DNA of 64,000 bases from the NCBI RefSeq assembly GCF_003752415.1, contig NZ_RKHG01000001.1, positions 1,364,001 through 1,428,000 of the forward strand, written 5' to 3'. Position numbers and translations under genes: made by a program. The notes under the pieces are model-generated. The model was given only the letters and a program-made list of their open reading frames with translations. It searched no databases and had not been told where the DNA came from. Of the stretch, positions 26,969 through 35,395 are shown piece by piece. Within the stretch, counting starts at the first letter, position 1; each line of letters begins with the position of its first letter. This DNA is from Luteococcus japonicus. Its GTDB lineage: Bacteria; Actinomycetota; Actinomycetes; Propionibacteriales; Propionibacteriaceae.

Positions 26969-28221
26969 CACTCTGTTCTGGCCTCACAGGATCCGTGTCG
27001 GACGATCAGTCGGCCCACCGCACCGGTGGCCAGCACCGCCACACCGGCCACCACAGAGGTCCACGGCAGAGTCGCCACCAGCAGCAGGCAGAGCGCCATT
27101 CCCAAGCCCTGCAGGAAACTCGGGTAGCGCCGATCCTCGGACTGGTGCCAGGCGGCGGCATTGGCGACGAAGTAGTAGAGCAGCACCCCGAAGCTGGAGA
27201 AGCCGATGGCACCGCGCAGGTCCGTGAGCAGCACCAGGACGGTGACGACGCCGGCCAGGGTGAGCTCGGCACGACGGGGAACCTGGTGGACGGGTTCGAT
27301 GACGGCCAACGCACGGGGCAGGTCACCTTCCCGGGCCATCGCCAAGGAGGTGCGCCCGATCCCGGTCATCAGGTTCAGCACGGCCCCGACTGCCGCGGCC
27401 GCAGCGCCGAGGCGCACCAGCGGGGAGGCCCTGTCAGCGTCGACGGCCTGCACCAGTGACGCCACCGGAGCGGTACTGGCCCCCAGCGCTCGGGCACCGA
27501 GGGTGTGCAGCAGGGTGGTGCCGACGGCCAGGTAGACCATCAGGGCAATGCCGAGCGCGAGCACGATGGCGCGCGGAATCGTCCGTCGAGGCTCCACCAC
27601 CTCCTCCCCCATCGTCGCAATCCGGGCGTAGCCGGCGAAGGCGAAGAAGAGCAGGCCCGCGCCCTGCAGGATGCCGAGCGCACTGGTCGGAGTGGGGTGC
27701 GATGGCCCGGACGCGCCTCCGCCGGTCCACCCCAGCGCGACGACGAGGGCCAGCACCGCGAGCAGGGTGAAGGCCAGCAGGCGGGTGATCCGGGCGGTGC
27801 GGGTGATGCCCCGCAGGTTGGCCGCCGCCAGGGCCCAGACGATGGCAACTGCGGCGGGGCGCTGCCACGCGTCGGGCACCAGGTAGGCGGCGGCAGTGAG
27901 CGCCATCGCGGCCACCGAGGCGGTCTTGCCGATCACGAAGCACCAGCCGGCCAGGAAGCCGGGCCAGGGTCCCAGTTCCTCGCGGCCGTGGAAGTAGGTG
28001 CCGCCGCTGGTCGGATACCGGGCCGCGAGCTGGGCGGAGGAGGTGGCATTGCAGAAGGCCACGACGGCGGCGATGGCCAGGCTCACCAGCAGCGCATCCC
28101 CGGCGGCCCTCGCCGCAGGGGCGAAGGCGACGAAGACCCCGGCCCCCAGCATCGAGCCCAGACCGATCATCACGGCGTCGAAGAGGCCCAGGCGACGGGC
28201 GAGGGTGGCGGGGGCGGTCAT
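26968..28221 (-). CDS. APC-superfamily amino acid permease
   Basis: A 417-residue permease with about twelve hydrophobic segments. GLFDAVMIGLGSMLGAGVFV is the APC first helix with the GxG unwound stretch; FFAFAGYARIATMGEEVVEP is the helix-6 signature with the conserved Glu run, followed by RRTIPRAI. Substrate is unknown; basic or branched amino acids are common for the group. The ATG at 28221 has TAGCCT seven bases upstream, but the IS1380 element begins only 15 bp before the ATG, so the region upstream of the -10 box has been replaced by IS sequence. Confidence 0.9.
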   Translation of the reverse strand: MTAPATLARRLGLFDAVMIGLGSMLGAGVFVAFAPAARAAGDALLVSLAIAAVVAFCNATSSAQLAARYPTSGGTYFHGREELGPWPGFLAGWCFVIGKTASVAAMALTAAAYLVPDAWQRPAAVAIVWALAAANLRGITRTARITRLLAFTLLAVLALVVALGWTGGGASGPSHPTPTSALGILQGAGLLFFAFAGYARIATMGEEVVEPRRTIPRAIVLALGIALMVYLAVGTTLLHTLGARALGASTAPVASLVQAVDADRASPLVRLGAAAAAVGAVLNLMTGIGRTSLAMAREGDLPRALAVIEPVHQVPRRAELTLAGVVTVLVLLTDLRGAIGFSSFGVLLYYFVANAAAWHQSEDRRYPSFLQGLGMALCLLLVATLPWTSVVAGVAVLATGAVGRLIVRHGSCEARTE

Positions 28222-28235
28222 GGGGCGCAGGCTAG

Positions 28236-29916
28236 CCCGGAGATTTCACGGGGGTGGCTGGACGTGAAGGAGGGAAGTGCCCGCTGACCTGCGAAGATAC
28301 CGATTGTCTAGGTCTGTATCAGCGTGGTTGAAGGAGCACTTCCCAGGTGAACAAGCGTAGCCGGATGTATCCGTGTGTCCGAGTTGACCGCGCAAACGTT
28401 CCGGCGGTGGGTCAGGCGGGCGGGGTGTTGCTCACCCGGACCGTGGAGGCCTCCGGCCTGGGCCTGGTGTTGAGCCAGGCGCTCGGGCTGTGGCGCAAAC
28501 CCCTCGCGAAGCATGATCCGGCGAAGGTGCTGCTGGACCTGGCCATGTCACTGGTGCTGGGCGGGGATTCCTGCCGTGACGCCGCCCTACTACGCAGCGA
28601 ACCCGGAATCTATGGCCCGGTGGCCTCCGATCCCACGATCTCCCGCACCATCACCGCCCTCGCGGCCGATGTCGACCGAGTGGAGAAGGCCGTGGCGAAG
28701 GCCAGAGCAGCAGCCCGTGACCTCGTGTGGGGCCTGGCAGACGACAAAGCCCCCGGCCATGACGCGACTGCTGACAAGCCGGTCATCATCGACCTGGACG
28801 CGACCTTGATCACCTCTCACAGTGACAAGGAGCAGGCCCGAGCGACGTTCAAGAAGGGTTACGGCTTCCATCCGTTGTTGGCGTTTGTCGACCATGGCCC
28901 CGACGGGACCGGCGAACCGGTAGCGGGGCTGTTACGAGCGGGCAATGCGGGGTCGAACACCGCGTCGGATCACGAAACCGTCATCCGCTCCGCGTTGAAA
29001 CAGGTGCCCGGGATCAACCCGAGCAGGCCCGGCCGCAAGGTGTTGATCCGTACTGACGGGGCTGGTGGTTCCAAACAGCTTCTCGGCTTCCTCTCCAGCA
29101 AGGGGGTGTCGTACTCGATCGGCTTCACGCTGCCGATGAGCACCCCGGAGTTGTATCACCTTGTTCCCGAGGCCGCGTGGCAGGATGCCTACAACGCCGA
29201 CGGCCAGGTCCGCGACGGCGCAGCAGTGGTCGAGTTCACCGACCTCCTCACCGCCAAAGACCTGTTGAAGGGCTACCCCACCGGGATGCGAGTGATCGTG
29301 CGCCGGGAACGACCCCACCCCGGCGCCCAGCTCCGCTTTGATGACGTCGATGGCTACCGGCTCACCGCCTTCGTCACCAACACTGCCAGAGGCCAGTTGG
29401 CTGATTTGGAGATGCGGCACCGCCGCCGCGCCCGTTGTGAGGACCGCATCCGCACCGCCAAAGACACCGGCCTGACCAACCTGCCGTTGCAGGGCTATGA
29501 CCAGAATCGCATCTGGCTGCTCATCGTCCAGCTGGCCAGCGACTTGCTCGCCTGGATGGCCATGCTCTGCCTCGACGGCCCCGCCAGGCGATGGGAACCC
29601 AAGACCCTGCGCCACCGCATCTTCACGATCGCCGCCACGTTGGCCCACACGGGAAGGCGCACCATCCTGCACCTCAAGCGGAACAACCCCTGGTCCACAC
29701 TGATCTTCGACGGCTGGAACCGGCTCGCAGCCCTCACGCCACCCTGACCACACCGCCACCCGACCCGACGATCAGCAGCATCTCTTCGACCAGTGGAACC
29801 GACGCCCACCCGCAACGACATGCGGGAACTTGTCACACCCCCATGCCAGAATCATGACTACGAGACCGGCAGCGACGCTGGACCGTCGGTCAGCCGGGCC
29901 CTATGAAAGATCGAGG
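28236..29916 (+). mobile_element. IS1380-family insertion sequence, complete, with CTAG target duplication
   Basis: A 1681-bp element. The left end (CCCGGAGATTTCACGG) and the complement of the right end (CCTCGATCTTTCATAGGG) are imperfect inverted repeats that stay in register over at least 20 positions. CTAG is present immediately outside both ends (28232-28235 and 29917-29920), the 4-bp duplication typical of the family. It encodes one intact transposase and no passenger gene. Confidence 0.9.
28347..29747 (+). CDS. IS1380-family transposase
   Basis: A 466-residue DDE transposase. The three acidic residues are visible in VIIDLDAT (about residue 148), VLIRTDGAG (about 236) and ARCEDRIR (about 365), the last with the following Lys as in the YREK-like region of the family. 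Other family blocks are LVLGGDSCRDAALL near residue 70 and DPTISRTI. The frame is intact, so the copy may be active. About 170 bp follow the stop before the right inverted repeat, with no gene in them. Confidence 0.95.
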   Translation: MNKRSRMYPCVRVDRANVPAVGQAGGVLLTRTVEASGLGLVLSQALGLWRKPLAKHDPAKVLLDLAMSLVLGGDSCRDAALLRSEPGIYGPVASDPTISRTITALAADVDRVEKAVAKARAAARDLVWGLADDKAPGHDATADKPVIIDLDATLITSHSDKEQARATFKKGYGFHPLLAFVDHGPDGTGEPVAGLLRAGNAGSNTASDHETVIRSALKQVPGINPSRPGRKVLIRTDGAGGSKQLLGFLSSKGVSYSIGFTLPMSTPELYHLVPEAAWQDAYNADGQVRDGAAVVEFTDLLTAKDLLKGYPTGMRVIVRRERPHPGAQLRFDDVDGYRLTAFVTNTARGQLADLEMRHRRRARCEDRIRTAKDTGLTNLPLQGYDQNRIWLLIVQLASDLLAWMAMLCLDGPARRWEPKTLRHRIFTIAATLAHTGRRTILHLKRNNPWSTLIFDGWNRLAALTPP

Positions 29917-30031
29917 CTAGGGCGCCCGAACGACGAGGAGGTGAACAATGCTGAGAATCCGCCTCATGCGCTGCACCGGGGACCGCCGAGAACTATGCTG
30001 CTCATCGTCACGTTCAAGGAGGAACGGAATC

Positions 30032-31120
30032 ATGGAATTCGGTGAGAAGTTGGCTGCAATGGCCAAGAAGGTCCGCCAGGACAAGTCTGCCGTGCAGACC
30101 GAGGAGGCAACCAAGACGTCGTTGATCATGCCCTTCATCGCCACTGTGCTGGGTTACGACGTCTTCAACCTCAACGAGGTCGTACCCGAATTCATCGCTG
30201 ATGTCGGCCTGAAGAAGGGCGAGAAGATCGACTACGCCATTTTGCGTGATGGCCAAGTGCAGATGCTGATTGAGTGCAAGAAGGTGGGCGAACCCCTGTC
30301 ACTGGAAAACGCTTCCCAGCTGTTCCGGTACTTCCATGTCACGACTGCCAGGATCGCGTGCTTGACCAATGGCGAAGAGTATCGCTTCTACACGGACCTT
30401 GATGCGCCCAACAAGATGGACGAGAAGCCCTTCCTTGTGTTGGACCTCAGCGACATCGATGACGCGATCGTTCCGGAGCTCAGCAAGCTCAGCAAGGAGG
30501 TCTTCGACCTCGAATCGGTCATCAGCAGTGCCGGTGAGCTCAAGTACGTCAGCGCGATCAAACGGGTGATCGCGGCCCAGCGCAAAGAACCCACGGATGA
30601 CTTCGTGCGAGTCTTCACCTCGCGCGTCTACGACGGGCGCATCACGTCCAAGGTCTCAGAACAGTTCTCCTACCTTGTCACCAAGAGCTTCTCGCAGTAC
30701 ATCGGTGACCAGGTGAACGAACGACTCAAGGCGGCACTGGGAAACCAGAACTTCCCGCAGTCCGCCGACGCGGAACTCCCCACCCCGGAAGCCTCGACAA
30801 AGCTCTCCCCCGAAACAACGGAAGACTCTGGAATCGAGACCACATTGGAGGAAATGGAGGCCTACCACATCGTCAGGGCAATCATCTGTTCGTGCATCGA
30901 ACTTCAGCGCATTCATTCGCGAGACGCCAAGAGCTACTTCAGCGTCCTCATCGACAACAGCAATCGCAAGCCTGTCTGTCGCCTTCACTTCAATGGCGGC
31001 ACCAAATACTTGGGACTGCTCGATGAGGCGAAATCCGAGACTCGCATCCCGCTGGAGCAGATCAGCGACATCTACAACCACACGGACGCCTTGAGGGAGG
31101 CAGCCACACGCTACGTCTGA
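30032..31120 (+). CDS. HsdR_N-type PD-(D/E)xK nuclease-domain protein, solitary
   Basis: A 362-residue protein whose first 180 residues resemble the N-terminal nuclease domain of type I restriction R subunits. The catalytic set is D67 in EKIDYAI and E81-x-K83 in MLIECKK, preceded by an acidic patch at E24-E25. There is no helicase domain and no hsdM or hsdS nearby, so it is not a complete type I enzyme. The C-terminal third (EMEAYHIVRAIICSCIELQR) is a separate domain of unknown function. An AAGGAGG ribosome site nine bases before ATG 30032 fixes the start. It follows the IS element; it may be a stand-alone defence or repair nuclease. Confidence 0.8.
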   Translation: MEFGEKLAAMAKKVRQDKSAVQTEEATKTSLIMPFIATVLGYDVFNLNEVVPEFIADVGLKKGEKIDYAILRDGQVQMLIECKKVGEPLSLENASQLFRYFHVTTARIACLTNGEEYRFYTDLDAPNKMDEKPFLVLDLSDIDDAIVPELSKLSKEVFDLESVISSAGELKYVSAIKRVIAAQRKEPTDDFVRVFTSRVYDGRITSKVSEQFSYLVTKSFSQYIGDQVNERLKAALGNQNFPQSADAELPTPEASTKLSPETTEDSGIETTLEEMEAYHIVRAIICSCIELQRIHSRDAKSYFSVLIDNSNRKPVCRLHFNGGTKYLGLLDEAKSETRIPLEQISDIYNHTDALREAATRYV

Positions 31121-31154
31121 TCCTTTTGTCAGCGGCACCTGTCACCATGTCTGC

Positions 31155-31754
31155 ATGGGTGAGCTGGTGACGGGTGAGGACGGCCGGGCGCGGCCGGTGT
31201 GGGCGGCGCACGACGAGTTGATGCGCCACTACTACGACACCGAATGGGGCATGCCGGTGCGCGACGAGCGCGGGCTCTTCGAGCGGCTGAGCCTGGAGGC
31301 CTTCCAGTCCGGGTTGAGCTGGGCGACGATCCTGCGCAAACGGGAGAACTTCCGGGCGGCCTTTGCCAACTTCGCCCCCGACGCGGTGGCCGCCTTCGAC
31401 GACAAGGACCGGGAGCGTCTGCTCACCGACGCGGGGATCGTGCGCAACCGCCGCAAGATCGACGCGACCATCACCAATGCCCGGGCCACGGTCGCCCTGC
31501 GTGAACAGGGCGGACTGGTGGACTTCATCTGGGGCTTTCGGCCCGCCACGACGCCGGCCCCGCGAGACTACACAGAGGTCCCCAGCCAGTCCCCGGAGTC
31601 GGTGTCGCTGTCCAAGGCCTTGAAGAAGGCGGGTTTCGCGCACGTCGGACCGACGACGATGTTCGCGCTGATGGAGGCCGTTGGTATCGTCGACACCCAC
31701 CTGATGGGGTCGTGGCGACGGGGCAGCTCCGGCGTATGGCCCTCGGGGGCCTAG
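31155..31754 (+). CDS. tag: DNA-3-methyladenine glycosylase I
   Basis: A 199-residue HhH glycosylase of the Tag family that removes 3-methyladenine from DNA. RPVWAAHDELMRHYYDTEWG near the start is the family block; FERLSLEAFQSGLSWATILR the central helix, and AFDD plus the C-terminal KKAGFAHVGPTTMFALMEAV complete the fold. The usual C-terminal zinc ligands are less clear because the tail (LMGSWRRGSSGVWPSGA) differs from the E. coli enzyme. Start ATG 31155. Another alkylation-repair gene, ogt, lies 660 bp downstream on the same strand. Confidence 0.9.
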   Translation: MGELVTGEDGRARPVWAAHDELMRHYYDTEWGMPVRDERGLFERLSLEAFQSGLSWATILRKRENFRAAFANFAPDAVAAFDDKDRERLLTDAGIVRNRRKIDATITNARATVALREQGGLVDFIWGFRPATTPAPRDYTEVPSQSPESVSLSKALKKAGFAHVGPTTMFALMEAVGIVDTHLMGSWRRGSSGVWPSGA

Positions 31755-31764
31755 CCTCGTCGCC

Positions 31765-32379
31765 ATGGGCACCACGGAACTGATCGGATACCTGGCCTCG
31801 GCCTTGATCGTCGCGTCACTGGCGATGACGTCGGTGGTGAAGCTGCGCGTGATCTCGTTCATCGGCTCGGTGGTCTACGTGGCCTATGGCGTGATGATCC
31901 ACTCCTGGCCCATCGTGCTCACCAATGCCATCATCGCCGGGCTGAATGTGTGGAACCTGCGACGGGAGCTCGGCCGTCCTCGGGACCTGGGGGCGGTGAC
32001 CATCAGCCCCGATGCGCCCTTCCTGGCGGACTTCATCGCCTCCCACCGGCAGGACATCGCCCGGATCCAACCCACCTTCAGCGGAGTGCCGGTGGACGCC
32101 ACCGCACTGCTCCTGATCCGCGACGGACTCCCGGCCGGAGCCGTGATCGGCCAGCGGGAGGGCGACGAGTTCCAGCTGGTGCTTGACTACGTGATGGCTC
32201 CCTACCGCGATTCCCGGCTCGGACAGTGGCTCTACCAGGGAGACGGGCAGAAGGTGCTGCACGACCTGGGCGTGCGACGAGTGCTGGCAGACCAAGCGCC
32301 GGACTTCCACCGCAGCTACCTGGAGCGGGTGGGGTTCGTGCCCGACGGTCAGGGCCGCTGGGCCAAGGAGCTGGACTGA
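31765..32379 (+). CDS. YgjV-like membrane domain fused to an acetyltransferase-like domain
   Basis: A 204-residue protein. Residues 1-75 hold three hydrophobic segments (LIGYLASALIVASLAMTSVV first) typical of the YgjV inner-membrane family. Residues about 85-204 resemble a GNAT fold: LLLIRDGLPAGAVIGQREGD as the central strands, YVMAPYRDSRLGQWLYQ like the pyrophosphate loop region and HRSYLERVGFVPDGQGRWAKEL as the closing C-terminal motif. Only a few actinobacterial proteins of this build are familiar to me. TAGCCT seven bases before the ATG suggests a leaderless mRNA. It lies between tag and ogt. Confidence 0.75.
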   Translation: MGTTELIGYLASALIVASLAMTSVVKLRVISFIGSVVYVAYGVMIHSWPIVLTNAIIAGLNVWNLRRELGRPRDLGAVTISPDAPFLADFIASHRQDIARIQPTFSGVPVDATALLLIRDGLPAGAVIGQREGDEFQLVLDYVMAPYRDSRLGQWLYQGDGQKVLHDLGVRRVLADQAPDFHRSYLERVGFVPDGQGRWAKELD

Positions 32380-32416
32380 TGCCCGGCAAGGCCATGGTGG
32401 CCCTACCGTGGCTCCC

Positions 32417-32923
32417 ATGACCACCGTCGCCCACTGCACCGTCCAGTCCCCCGTCGGCTCGCTCCTGCTGGCCGCCACGGACCAGGGGCTGGTGCGCGTC
32501 GCCTTCGAGATGGAAGGTTTCGACGTCGTCCTGGCGGAGCTGGCCGCACGCGTAGGGAACTCCGTCGCGGCGGATGACCCGATGCTCGCGGCCGCGGCTG
32601 CCCAGCTCGACGAGTACTTCGCGGGAACCCGCACTGGCTTCGACCTGCCGCTGGACCATGCGCTGTCGTCGGGATTCCGGCTGCAGGTGCAGCAGGCGCT
32701 GCCCGGGATCGAGTACGGCACCACCCTGACCTACAAGGAGTTGGCAGAGCTCATCGGGCGCCCGACGGCCGTTCGCGCCGTCGGAACCGCCTGCTCCACC
32801 AACCCGCTGCCCGTCGTGCTCCCCTGCCACCGGGTGTTGCGCCGCGACGGCAGTCTGGGCGGATACCTGGGTGGGCTGGACGCAAAGCGCGCCCTCCTGG
32901 AACTGGAGGGCGCGCTCGGCTGA
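32417..32923 (+). CDS. ogt: Methylated-DNA--protein-cysteine methyltransferase
   Basis: A 168-residue suicide repair protein that takes the methyl group from O6-methylguanine. VVLPCHRVLRRDGSLGGYLGG contains the acceptor C137 in the invariant PCHR motif; TLTYKELAELIGRPTAVRAVG is the DNA-binding HTH with the arginine finger. The ATG at 32417 is chosen because TACCGT lies seven bases upstream (leaderless type). With tag nearby this is a small alkylation-repair neighbourhood. Confidence 0.96.
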   Translation: MTTVAHCTVQSPVGSLLLAATDQGLVRVAFEMEGFDVVLAELAARVGNSVAADDPMLAAAAAQLDEYFAGTRTGFDLPLDHALSSGFRLQVQQALPGIEYGTTLTYKELAELIGRPTAVRAVGTACSTNPLPVVLPCHRVLRRDGSLGGYLGGLDAKRALLELEGALG

Positions 32924-32946
32924 CGACGGGTCTTTCGCGTCGGGAA

Positions 32947-33747
32947 CTACTTCACTTCGCGACGCAGCACCCGCATCGTGCCGACGGCGAAGGGGATGAC
33001 CACCCAGAGCAGCATCGACGTGGCGAACTTGGCCCACACATTGTCCTGCACGGGCATGCCCTCCATCAGGGGCTGCTGCGCGATGGGCGCCGACAGGGTG
33101 TTGACCCAGCCGCCGCGTCCCCGCAGGGCGGGGATCGCCATGGTGAGGCCAGACACCAGCGAGGGTGCGACGTAGTAGGCGGCAATCGCCAGCGGCGTGA
33201 TCAGCAGCAGGAAACCGAAGCCGAGGCCCATCACGACGCCGACCATCTGGTCGACCCATCCGGCCAGGTACTGCTTGCCGGTCATGTCGAAGTCCACCGG
33301 AGTGTTGTTGATCTGTGCAAGCACGACGTGGGTCAGCGCGGCCAGGCCCCAGGCCAGCAGCAGGAAGGCCGTCGCCCAGATGATGGCGGCCAGCGTCTTG
33401 GCGGCGACCACGCGCCAGCGTCGAGGCTCCTGGGTGAAGGTGATCAGGGCGGTGCGCTGGGACCACTCGTTGCAGGCGGCGATGATGCCCAGCACGGGGA
33501 TCAGCATGCCCTGCGGCGAGGCTGTGGCCATCACCAGGGCGGAGAAGCTGGCGCCGTCATGGCGGTTGACGTACATCATCACGCCCAGCACGAGCGCGGT
33601 GATGACGGCAATGGCGATCAGCAGGCCCCGTCCACCACGGGTGTCCACCTGCTTTCGCAACTCGACGTGCAGCAGGCGGCCGAAGGACAGGCCCTTGCCG
33701 GTGGGGCGCTCGACGGCGGCGGGGGCGGTGGTGGCAATGGTGCTCAT
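32947..33747 (-). CDS. ABC transporter permease (ABC-2 type)
   Basis: A 266-residue membrane protein with six hydrophobic segments and the pattern of ABC-2 permeases that work with a single ATPase. GRLLHVELRKQVDTRGGRGL leads into the first helix; NEWSQRTALITFTQEPRRWR is the cytoplasmic coupling loop often seen in these exporters. Its start overlaps the end of the ATPase gene by four bases (GTG/ATG with TGA), so both are made together. The substrate is unknown; antibiotic or peptide export and immunity are common. Confidence 0.88.
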   Translation of the reverse strand: MSTIATTAPAAVERPTGKGLSFGRLLHVELRKQVDTRGGRGLLIAIAVITALVLGVMMYVNRHDGASFSALVMATASPQGMLIPVLGIIAACNEWSQRTALITFTQEPRRWRVVAAKTLAAIIWATAFLLLAWGLAALTHVVLAQINNTPVDFDMTGKQYLAGWVDQMVGVVMGLGFGFLLLITPLAIAAYYVAPSLVSGLTMAIPALRGRGGWVNTLSAPIAQQPLMEGMPVQDNVWAKFATSMLLWVVIPFAVGTMRVLRREVK

Positions 33748-34646
33748 CGGATCTCCTGACGGGCCGTGTCCTGGGTGAGGTTGAGGAAGATCTGCTCGAG
33801 GTTGTTCTGGTCACGTTCACGCAGCAGCACCAGCGGCACCTTGGCGTCGATGGCCACCTGCCCCATCTCGGGCGGCAGCAGGCTGGCGTTGAAGGCGCCG
33901 TCGGGGCGCTGGGTGATGGTTCCGCCGGCGGCCTGGACGGCGGCGACGAGGTCCGAGCGGGTCATCGAGTCAACCACGCAGCCGGTCTCCTTGGAGGCCA
34001 GTAGTTCCTGCATGGACCCCTGGGCGACGATCTTGCCGTGGCCGATCATCACCAGGTCATGGGCGATCACCTGCACCTCGCCCAGCAGGTGGGAGCTGAG
34101 TAGCACGGTGCCGCCGTTGGCGGCGTAGTCGCCCAGCAGGCCGCGCATCCAGTGGATGCCAGCCGGGTCCAGGCCGTTGGCGGGCTCGTCGAGGACCAGC
34201 ACCTTGGGGTCCCCCATCAGGGCACCGGCGATGCCGAGGCGCTGACGCATGCCCAGCGAGTAGTCCTTGACGCGTCGCTTGGTCTCGGCGGGAGTGAGGC
34301 CCACCATGTCGGTCATCTCGGCGACGCGGGACTTGGAGGCGCCGGCGATCAGGCCGGCCAGGGAGAGCACCTCGGCGCCGGTGCGGCCGGGGTGCTGGGC
34401 CGCGGCGTCGAGCATCACGCCGACGTGCTGGATGGGGTTGGGCAGGTCCGCGTACTTCATGCCGAGCACCGTGGCGCTGCCCGAGGTGGGCGGGGTGAGA
34501 CCGCACAGCATCCGCATCAGGGTGGACTTGCCGGCGCCGTTCGGGCCGAGGAATCCGGTGACACGGCCGGGTTGGGCAGTGAAGGTGACGTCGTCGACGG
34601 CGGTGAAGTTGCCGTAGCGCTTGGTCAGGTGCTCAATCTGGATCAT
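33744..34646 (-). CDS. ABC transporter ATP-binding protein
   Basis: A 300-residue ATPase. Walker A FLGPNGAGKST is at about residues 32-42, signature YSLGMRQRLGIA near 137, Walker B VLVLDEPANGLDP near 158 and the switch His in SSHLLGEV. The C-terminal 80 residues form the extension typical of ABC-2 drug and lantibiotic exporters. ATG 34646 is chosen, with GATGGAAG just upstream. It is the first gene of a two-gene operon with the permease. Confidence 0.92.
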   Translation of the reverse strand: MIQIEHLTKRYGNFTAVDDVTFTAQPGRVTGFLGPNGAGKSTLMRMLCGLTPPTSGSATVLGMKYADLPNPIQHVGVMLDAAAQHPGRTGAEVLSLAGLIAGASKSRVAEMTDMVGLTPAETKRRVKDYSLGMRQRLGIAGALMGDPKVLVLDEPANGLDPAGIHWMRGLLGDYAANGGTVLLSSHLLGEVQVIAHDLVMIGHGKIVAQGSMQELLASKETGCVVDSMTRSDLVAAVQAAGGTITQRPDGAFNASLLPPEMGQVAIDAKVPLVLLRERDQNNLEQIFLNLTQDTARQEIR

Positions 34647-34765
34647 GCTTCCATCATTCCCGTGACGTGGGTTCATCCGTGTCCGCCGGAAGGAGGACAT
34701 CGCTCAACCGACGGGTTGAGATTGGTTGGGCGAGTGGCTGTTGGGAAGTGGGCCACCTCCCGTCG

Positions 34766-34840
34766 CGATCGAGTGAATTCCGCACCCCAGTGCAGTGTGA
34801 ACGTGCCCAAGACCCGTCAGCGCTCGATCGGGAAGATGGG
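34766..34840. repeat. 75-bp dispersed intergenic element (copy 2)
   Basis: Same boundaries and length as the element at 7281-7355: CGATCGAGTG at the left, CGCTCGATCG followed by GGAAGATGGG at the right, and TGAACGTGCC inside. It lies between the divergent ABC ATPase and HXXEE genes, the same kind of position as copy 1. Confidence 0.8.
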
Positions 34841-34912
34841 GGTGCCCGGGCTGCTCCACCCGTGGCGTTAGCGTGGGCGTCGGCACCACTCGTCGCAGGA
34901 ACGGAGGGGTTG

Positions 34913-35395
34913 ATGGACGGCGTGCTCGACGGCCGGGACCGCTGGCTGGTCCCGCTGTCCCTGTGGGGATCCTTCCTGGCCAATGATGGCGAGGAATTGC
35001 TCACCATGGCGCCCACGACGGGTCTGTCGCAGACCCATGTCCGCGTCGGCGTGGCGACGATGGGCGTCCTCCTCGCCGCTGGCACGGTGGACGGCATCCG
35101 CACCCGGGGCCGCGGCTGGCTGTACCAGGACATCCAGTTGGTCTTCGGGGCGCATGGCTTCGGACACCTGGCCGGCTCGGCGTTGATGCGGCGCTACACG
35201 ACGGGTGTGGCCACCTCCCCCACCGTCGTGCTGCCCCAGTGGTGGTGGGCGACGCGTCGGCTGCGTGCCGCGGGAGTGCCCCGCACCGCCCGTCCCGTGC
35301 GCGCCGTGGCGATCGTCGGTGGCTGGTTGGTAGCGGCCCACCGGCTGGGCTACCTCGCCTCCTCGCGGGAGCGCACATTCCGGGAGGACCGATGA
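34913..35395 (+). CDS. HXXEE-domain membrane protein
   Basis: A 160-residue membrane protein. LWGSFLANDGEELLTMAP aligns with the HxxEE motif of the family, though the His is replaced by Asn; the later block HGFGHLAGSALMRRYTTGV followed by SPTVVLP, with conserved His and a Thr-Gly-Val turn, is typical. Four hydrophobic segments are present. Function of the family is unknown. GGAGG five bases before ATG 34913 fixes the start. The stop overlaps an ATG (ATGA) that begins a short dead frame leading into the decayed DUF2207 gene. Confidence 0.7.
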   Translation: MDGVLDGRDRWLVPLSLWGSFLANDGEELLTMAPTTGLSQTHVRVGVATMGVLLAAGTVDGIRTRGRGWLYQDIQLVFGAHGFGHLAGSALMRRYTTGVATSPTVVLPQWWWATRRLRAAGVPRTARPVRAVAIVGGWLVAAHRLGYLASSRERTFREDR

